64,000 bases of DNA from Litorimonas sp965205225 (lineage in GTDB: Bacteria > Pseudomonadota > Alphaproteobacteria > Caulobacterales > Maricaulaceae), in the NCBI GenBank assembly GCA_965205225.1, contig CBDBFZ010000003.1:1612001-1676000 (forward strand), read 5' to 3'. The translations under genes and the position numbers were made by a program. Shown here one piece after another: positions 61,601 to 64,000 of the stretch (the first letter of the stretch is position 1; every line of letters begins with the position of its first letter). Below the pieces are notes generated by a model, which searched no databases, had not been told where the DNA came from, and saw nothing but the letters and a program-made list of their open reading frames with translations.

Positions 61601-64000
61601 ATTGAAGCGCCCAATATCTCCTCAAGACTTTTGACAAATCCGGCATCCATATCATAAAGATCAAACAGGGATAATTTGTGTTGTTTGAGCGTGGTTACAG
61701 AACCATTGAGAAAACCTTCAAATTCGACCGGTTCCAGAACTGACCGCGCATAAGCAAGACCATCACGCAATTTCCCGTTTTTAATGCGCTCAGATAAAAC
61801 ATTTCGCAATACAGAAGAATTGCCTTCTATTTTCGTAAGCCGGATAAGAAGTTCAAAATTATTATCACTTTTGGCCTTTTCCAGCTCTTTTTCGAATAAT
61901 GTGTAAGCACCGGTCGTGCGAGCGGCCGGTTGTTCTGCCGCCATTGTTTCCAATCGCTCGGCGAATTCCTCCTGTCCCCAATCCCGGTAAAAACCGATGA
62001 CTTCTGCAAGAGCGGCTTGATCCGTTTTAAACTTGTCAAACAATGCCAAATCTATTTTGGCGATTTCTTCAACATGATCACCCCGTCTCGCCGATCGGCG
62101 CATAAATTTTGCTAAATGATTGAGACGAGAATAAGATTTAAGCGACAGAAGATCGCTCTGGTTTTCCACCTGGAAAATGCGTTGCAGTTCAGCATCAACC
62201 AGTGTCCGTAACTCTTTTTGGTGTTCATCATAAGCACTGCTGTCAGGAGTCAGGGAAATTAAATAGCCTTGAGCCAAGGTTTCAAAATATTTGCGATAGT
62301 TGCGGTTTACACCTGTATCGATTGCTTCGGAAAACGGGGGTTGAGCAGCACCTGATTGCGCCTCCGCGTTTTTCAAGATTGAAGGTTGCCCGATTAACAG
62401 CACCTTCAATGCCCTGAAATAAAGCCGGTTTGCGACATCATCCTCGCCGGTGATTTCACGGATCAGTCCGATCTTTGCCAGCAGATCCAGATCACTCCGG
62501 TTTACGCTTAATGCACGGTTATAATATGCCAAAGCCTGATCGGGATAGTCCGCTTTTTCAAAAAGCTCCGCTTTGGTTTTATCAATGTCAATCAGGCCCG
62601 TAATGTCATTGATCATGTCAAGGGAACGGGATGCCGCGACTGTATCGCCTTCTTTGAGAAGTGTTTTTCCAAGATCAATAAAGACATCCGGCGGGAGTTC
62701 CATCTGCAAACCGATAAGCCGGCGTCCATAGGTAAGCTTGCGTTCGATATCCCCACTTCCTGTATTAAACCCGCCAAAACCGGAATTTGCAGACGACAAT
62801 GTAACCAGCTCGCGTAAAATGGATATTCGTCTGATCCCCGCCTGGGATAAAGAGTTTTCTATCGCTATGAATTCCCCTTCCTTATCCCGTAATTCCTGGG
62901 CAATATTAGAAAGAAGCTGGTAAAGATAAAATTTGTCGGCGCGCCCCGTAATGCGTTCGAGAATAATCCGGTGCGCCCATTCAAACACCAGGCGATGATC
63001 ATCCTGCAGACTACTGCCGAAAGAGCGGGCCCCTATCATATTTATAATACCGTCAATGGCGACAACAAACGTGTTGTCGTCCTTCGCATGTTCAGCAACA
63101 TATTGCAGCATGGTAACAGCCTTGTCACGGTGGCCCGTTGATTTCATAAGCTCAGCCATTAGCAAAAGGTTATCACTGTTTTCCGGATTTTCCGCCAACG
63201 CACGCCTATAGCTTTCAATGGCTTTGTCGTTAAAACCACCCATTGACAAAATTCCGGCTTCAAATTCACCGCTAACGGCGTCTACGGCAAACTCTCTCAA
63301 TTCCTTAAGCCAACGCTGTATTTCAGAAAACCGGTGACTAGCGTTCTCAGCCAGATCATTGGACAATAAATTCAGAATAATATTTTGAATATATTCAAAC
63401 CTGTTATCCTGATCGAGCTCATATAAGCTACGCATGGTTTTGTCATAAGCCTTGTAATCATTCAGAACGAGATAAACTTGAGCAAATTTATCAAGTTTTT
63501 CCTTTTCTCCGAGGTTTGAATATTTCGCGTAATCCGCAATGACCTCTTCGGCCGAGGTGACATCCCTAACACCTGTGTATATCTGCGTCAGAAGGTGCAT
63601 TTCGTTCTGGGTGATTGTATTGTCGATCAGTTTTTCTTCGAGCGCAATGGCAATGTCCGCCAGCTGGTTGAGTTCGGCCGCGAGCAGCATTATCGATTGC
63701 TCGGCAAGGTTACGCCGTGCTGCGCTATTCTGCTCGTTCCAAATTTCCTTCCAAGTGTTCAAGGACTCCTGCTTTTGCCCGACGACATTATATAACCAGG
63801 CCAAACGCAGTTTTTCGTCATAACCTAGGCCATCCTGAGACTCTTCAAGTGTTTTATAAATTTTCAGGGCTTTTTCAGGTTTGTTCAGCCGTTCATATCC
63901 ATCTGCAATATCCCGAATCTCGGACGCATTCGCAGGAATTATCTTTTCAAGCCTTTCAAGGATCCGCGTGGCCTCCTCGTCCTGCCCGTTCCTGAAATAG
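58699..64000 (-). CDS. Giant TPR-like helical repeat protein (5' end outside window)
   Basis: An open frame of at least 1,766 codons that continues past the window edge with no start in view. It is made of alpha-helical repeats of TPR/SEL1 character, for example AIESYRRALAENPENSDNLL, ALAYYNRALSVNRSDLDLL and NKPEKALKIYKTLEESQDG. Gln/Lys/Glu-rich helices alternate throughout, and the C-terminus ends in a charged helix (NVEQQAKQKLNLGG). No membrane span is seen in this portion; a signal or anchor could be upstream. It is transcribed with the two-component genes, 6 bp before the regulator. A role as an envelope scaffold or sensory partner is inference. Confidence 0.88.
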   Translation of the reverse strand, partial: YFRNGQDEEATRILERLEKIIPANASEIRDIADGYERLNKPEKALKIYKTLEESQDGLGYDEKLRLAWLYNVVGQKQESLNTWKEIWNEQNSAARRNLAEQSIMLLAAELNQLADIAIALEEKLIDNTITQNEMHLLTQIYTGVRDVTSAEEVIADYAKYSNLGEKEKLDKFAQVYLVLNDYKAYDKTMRSLYELDQDNRFEYIQNIILNLLSNDLAENASHRFSEIQRWLKELREFAVDAVSGEFEAGILSMGGFNDKAIESYRRALAENPENSDNLLLMAELMKSTGHRDKAVTMLQYVAEHAKDDNTFVVAIDGIINMIGARSFGSSLQDDHRLVFEWAHRIILERITGRADKFYLYQLLSNIAQELRDKEGEFIAIENSLSQAGIRRISILRELVTLSSANSGFGGFNTGSGDIERKLTYGRRLIGLQMELPPDVFIDLGKTLLKEGDTVAASRSLDMINDITGLIDIDKTKAELFEKADYPDQALAYYNRALSVNRSDLDLLAKIGLIREITGEDDVANRLYFRALKVLLIGQPSILKNAEAQSGAAQPPFSEAIDTGVNRNYRKYFETLAQGYLISLTPDSSAYDEHQKELRTLVDAELQRIFQVENQSDLLSLKSYSRLNHLAKFMRRSARRGDHVEEIAKIDLALFDKFKTDQAALAEVIGFYRDWGQEEFAERLETMAAEQPAARTTGAYTLFEKELEKAKSDNNFELLIRLTKIEGNSSVLRNVLSERIKNGKLRDGLAYARSVLEPVEFEGFLNGSVTTLKQHKLSLFDLYDMDAGFVKSLEEILGASILTREELRQLRNDPEVKKAQEKRRFFPDSGIWNYVESNYDLEEKIAYLEEQVENIPNVDFLYSSQVPKVSRSILKSRLGSAQKQRVFAALEKYIGIIDYKNQFMVDAPLQIFFDNTVPGDNIDVLIQVAKSWQGKSGLKADIPGYLEALRNGNISKALDIFIAIQASGSGINLNNLGFTGIDYISQFDQEFEKRVGKLQDDDRVNEKHADILYTLILPEQSRYNLASNPELLDRVANTAPVFARKFPESSNYALDTISAYLAKGQIPDFENSLSRYYKDNPDDSYTRAALYLHYVKSEQFNDALAIAQDGGADLSDNEILAALQTKAREDRRRNSFGSGEFIFLKFMENNEAFNFLGSQPPIFKYARKLQQDLVEENGIQSRRNLRAMWRSILNLSDNLQLSRLQRLPLYASISKLTSDNLNASIIWGRNQGTNSLVPKTLSDVLNLEDTIEGRPLIEEAMAFPANIDEIEKYLQSVTPDLQPILADLYILLAKAYQSNPELEAKRLGALTARLQKGTINNHDFTLWMLMSAGAGNTPSENVYQSFVKRANSVHSPGDLQFLAIARLHALMGKYEASAQNYLLLVSRQINHREFLSSEDQFRQQNLPRQARLFSLPEILDEIRQNLPQAQARELTATILKMARRADFRQEAEALYTVFLVGELDKTRQKTSLIEALKSIQPDVTNIPENPTIWEIKKTAYLIRAHLLDGDTEKGLSLLRKVFERISATKTGDKGPAPANQLTYNASRIIQNLVGLYAIDIAESNSFPGTYDHSRTEELIANHNVIFPSSNSTSTWSDTGTWLKDSVTGMIAMLDEDNLDRAAVTEMLMIAIHSLSTYHKQSAVVSFEKVARKFARKSDISGKTLHNLSIMAVNLDSALPELLANKALNLAALSASQKSILLRNMADREGMGKALKTGKASLSASSQLPVLLEMKSIAEQAGDRKFASELGRRINVEQQAKQKLNLGG

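Overview
The window looks like an alphaproteobacterial chromosome segment, most likely from the Caulobacterales/Maricaulales (Hyphomonadaceae-like) side. Supporting signs are a tRNA-His with no encoded G-1 and with G1:U72/A73, an alphaproteobacterial Tgt signature (TRSGRHG), an iscR-led suf operon carrying sufT, a DUF1476 (F1-ATPase zeta-like) relic next to purC, the purC-purS-purQ-purL order, and TonB-receptor/OmpA-type envelope proteins. The first ~34 kb is mostly compact housekeeping DNA with many 1-17 bp gene overlaps.

Layout: 0.3-3.9 kb der-bamB-yfgM-like (minus). 4.0-6.6 kb panB and an acyl-CoA dehydrogenase. 6.7-8.3 kb a cytochrome c lipoprotein and nadK (plus). 8.3-9.1 kb a decayed DUF2336-like gene, then tRNA-His. 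9.8-18.4 kb one long minus-strand suf operon (iscR, nifS-like, sufB, a membrane protein, RidA, cupin, sufC, sufD, a two-helix micro-protein, sufS, sufT, sufA) with a good type-1 IscR operator over its promoter. 18.6-19.3 kb a hydrolase, then an anmK pseudogene and a nested pair of IS5-family elements (19.9-22.1 kb). 22.2-23.6 kb an OmpA-like protein and tRNA-Lys. 23.9-28.0 kb tgt-queA-two cyclophilins-coaD. 28.1-28.4 kb a dead DUF1476 gene. 28.6-33.2 kb purC-purS-purQ-purL-bolA-grxD. 33.2-34.3 kb a frameshifted periplasmic gene and rnhB.

From 34.3 to 39.6 kb is an IS graveyard: an IS6 relic, an aspartate-rich repeat protein interrupted by IS-B three codons before its stop, a CaiB/BaiF CoA-transferase relic, and mutually inserted copies of IS-A and IS-B. 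Then come dihydroorotase, a glycine-zipper protein, an RDD protein, an HSL-family esterase and aroC (39.7-44.9 kb).

After an IS481 relic at 45.0-45.4 kb the text becomes visibly more AT-rich, and an accessory cluster runs to the end of the window, all on the minus strand. In transcription order it holds a giant repeat protein (at least 1,766 residues, running off the window), an OmpR-type response regulator, a sensor kinase, a TonB-dependent receptor, a two-domain M16 metalloprotease lipoprotein, and a complete DevBCA/MacB-like exporter (FtsX-type permease, ATPase, membrane fusion protein, TolC-like lipoprotein). An IS1595 element with a perfect 8-bp target duplication separates the kinase from the receptor. 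I read this as a self-regulated envelope system that senses, processes and exports something. It is the best candidate here for an undescribed system, but its substrate is not visible.
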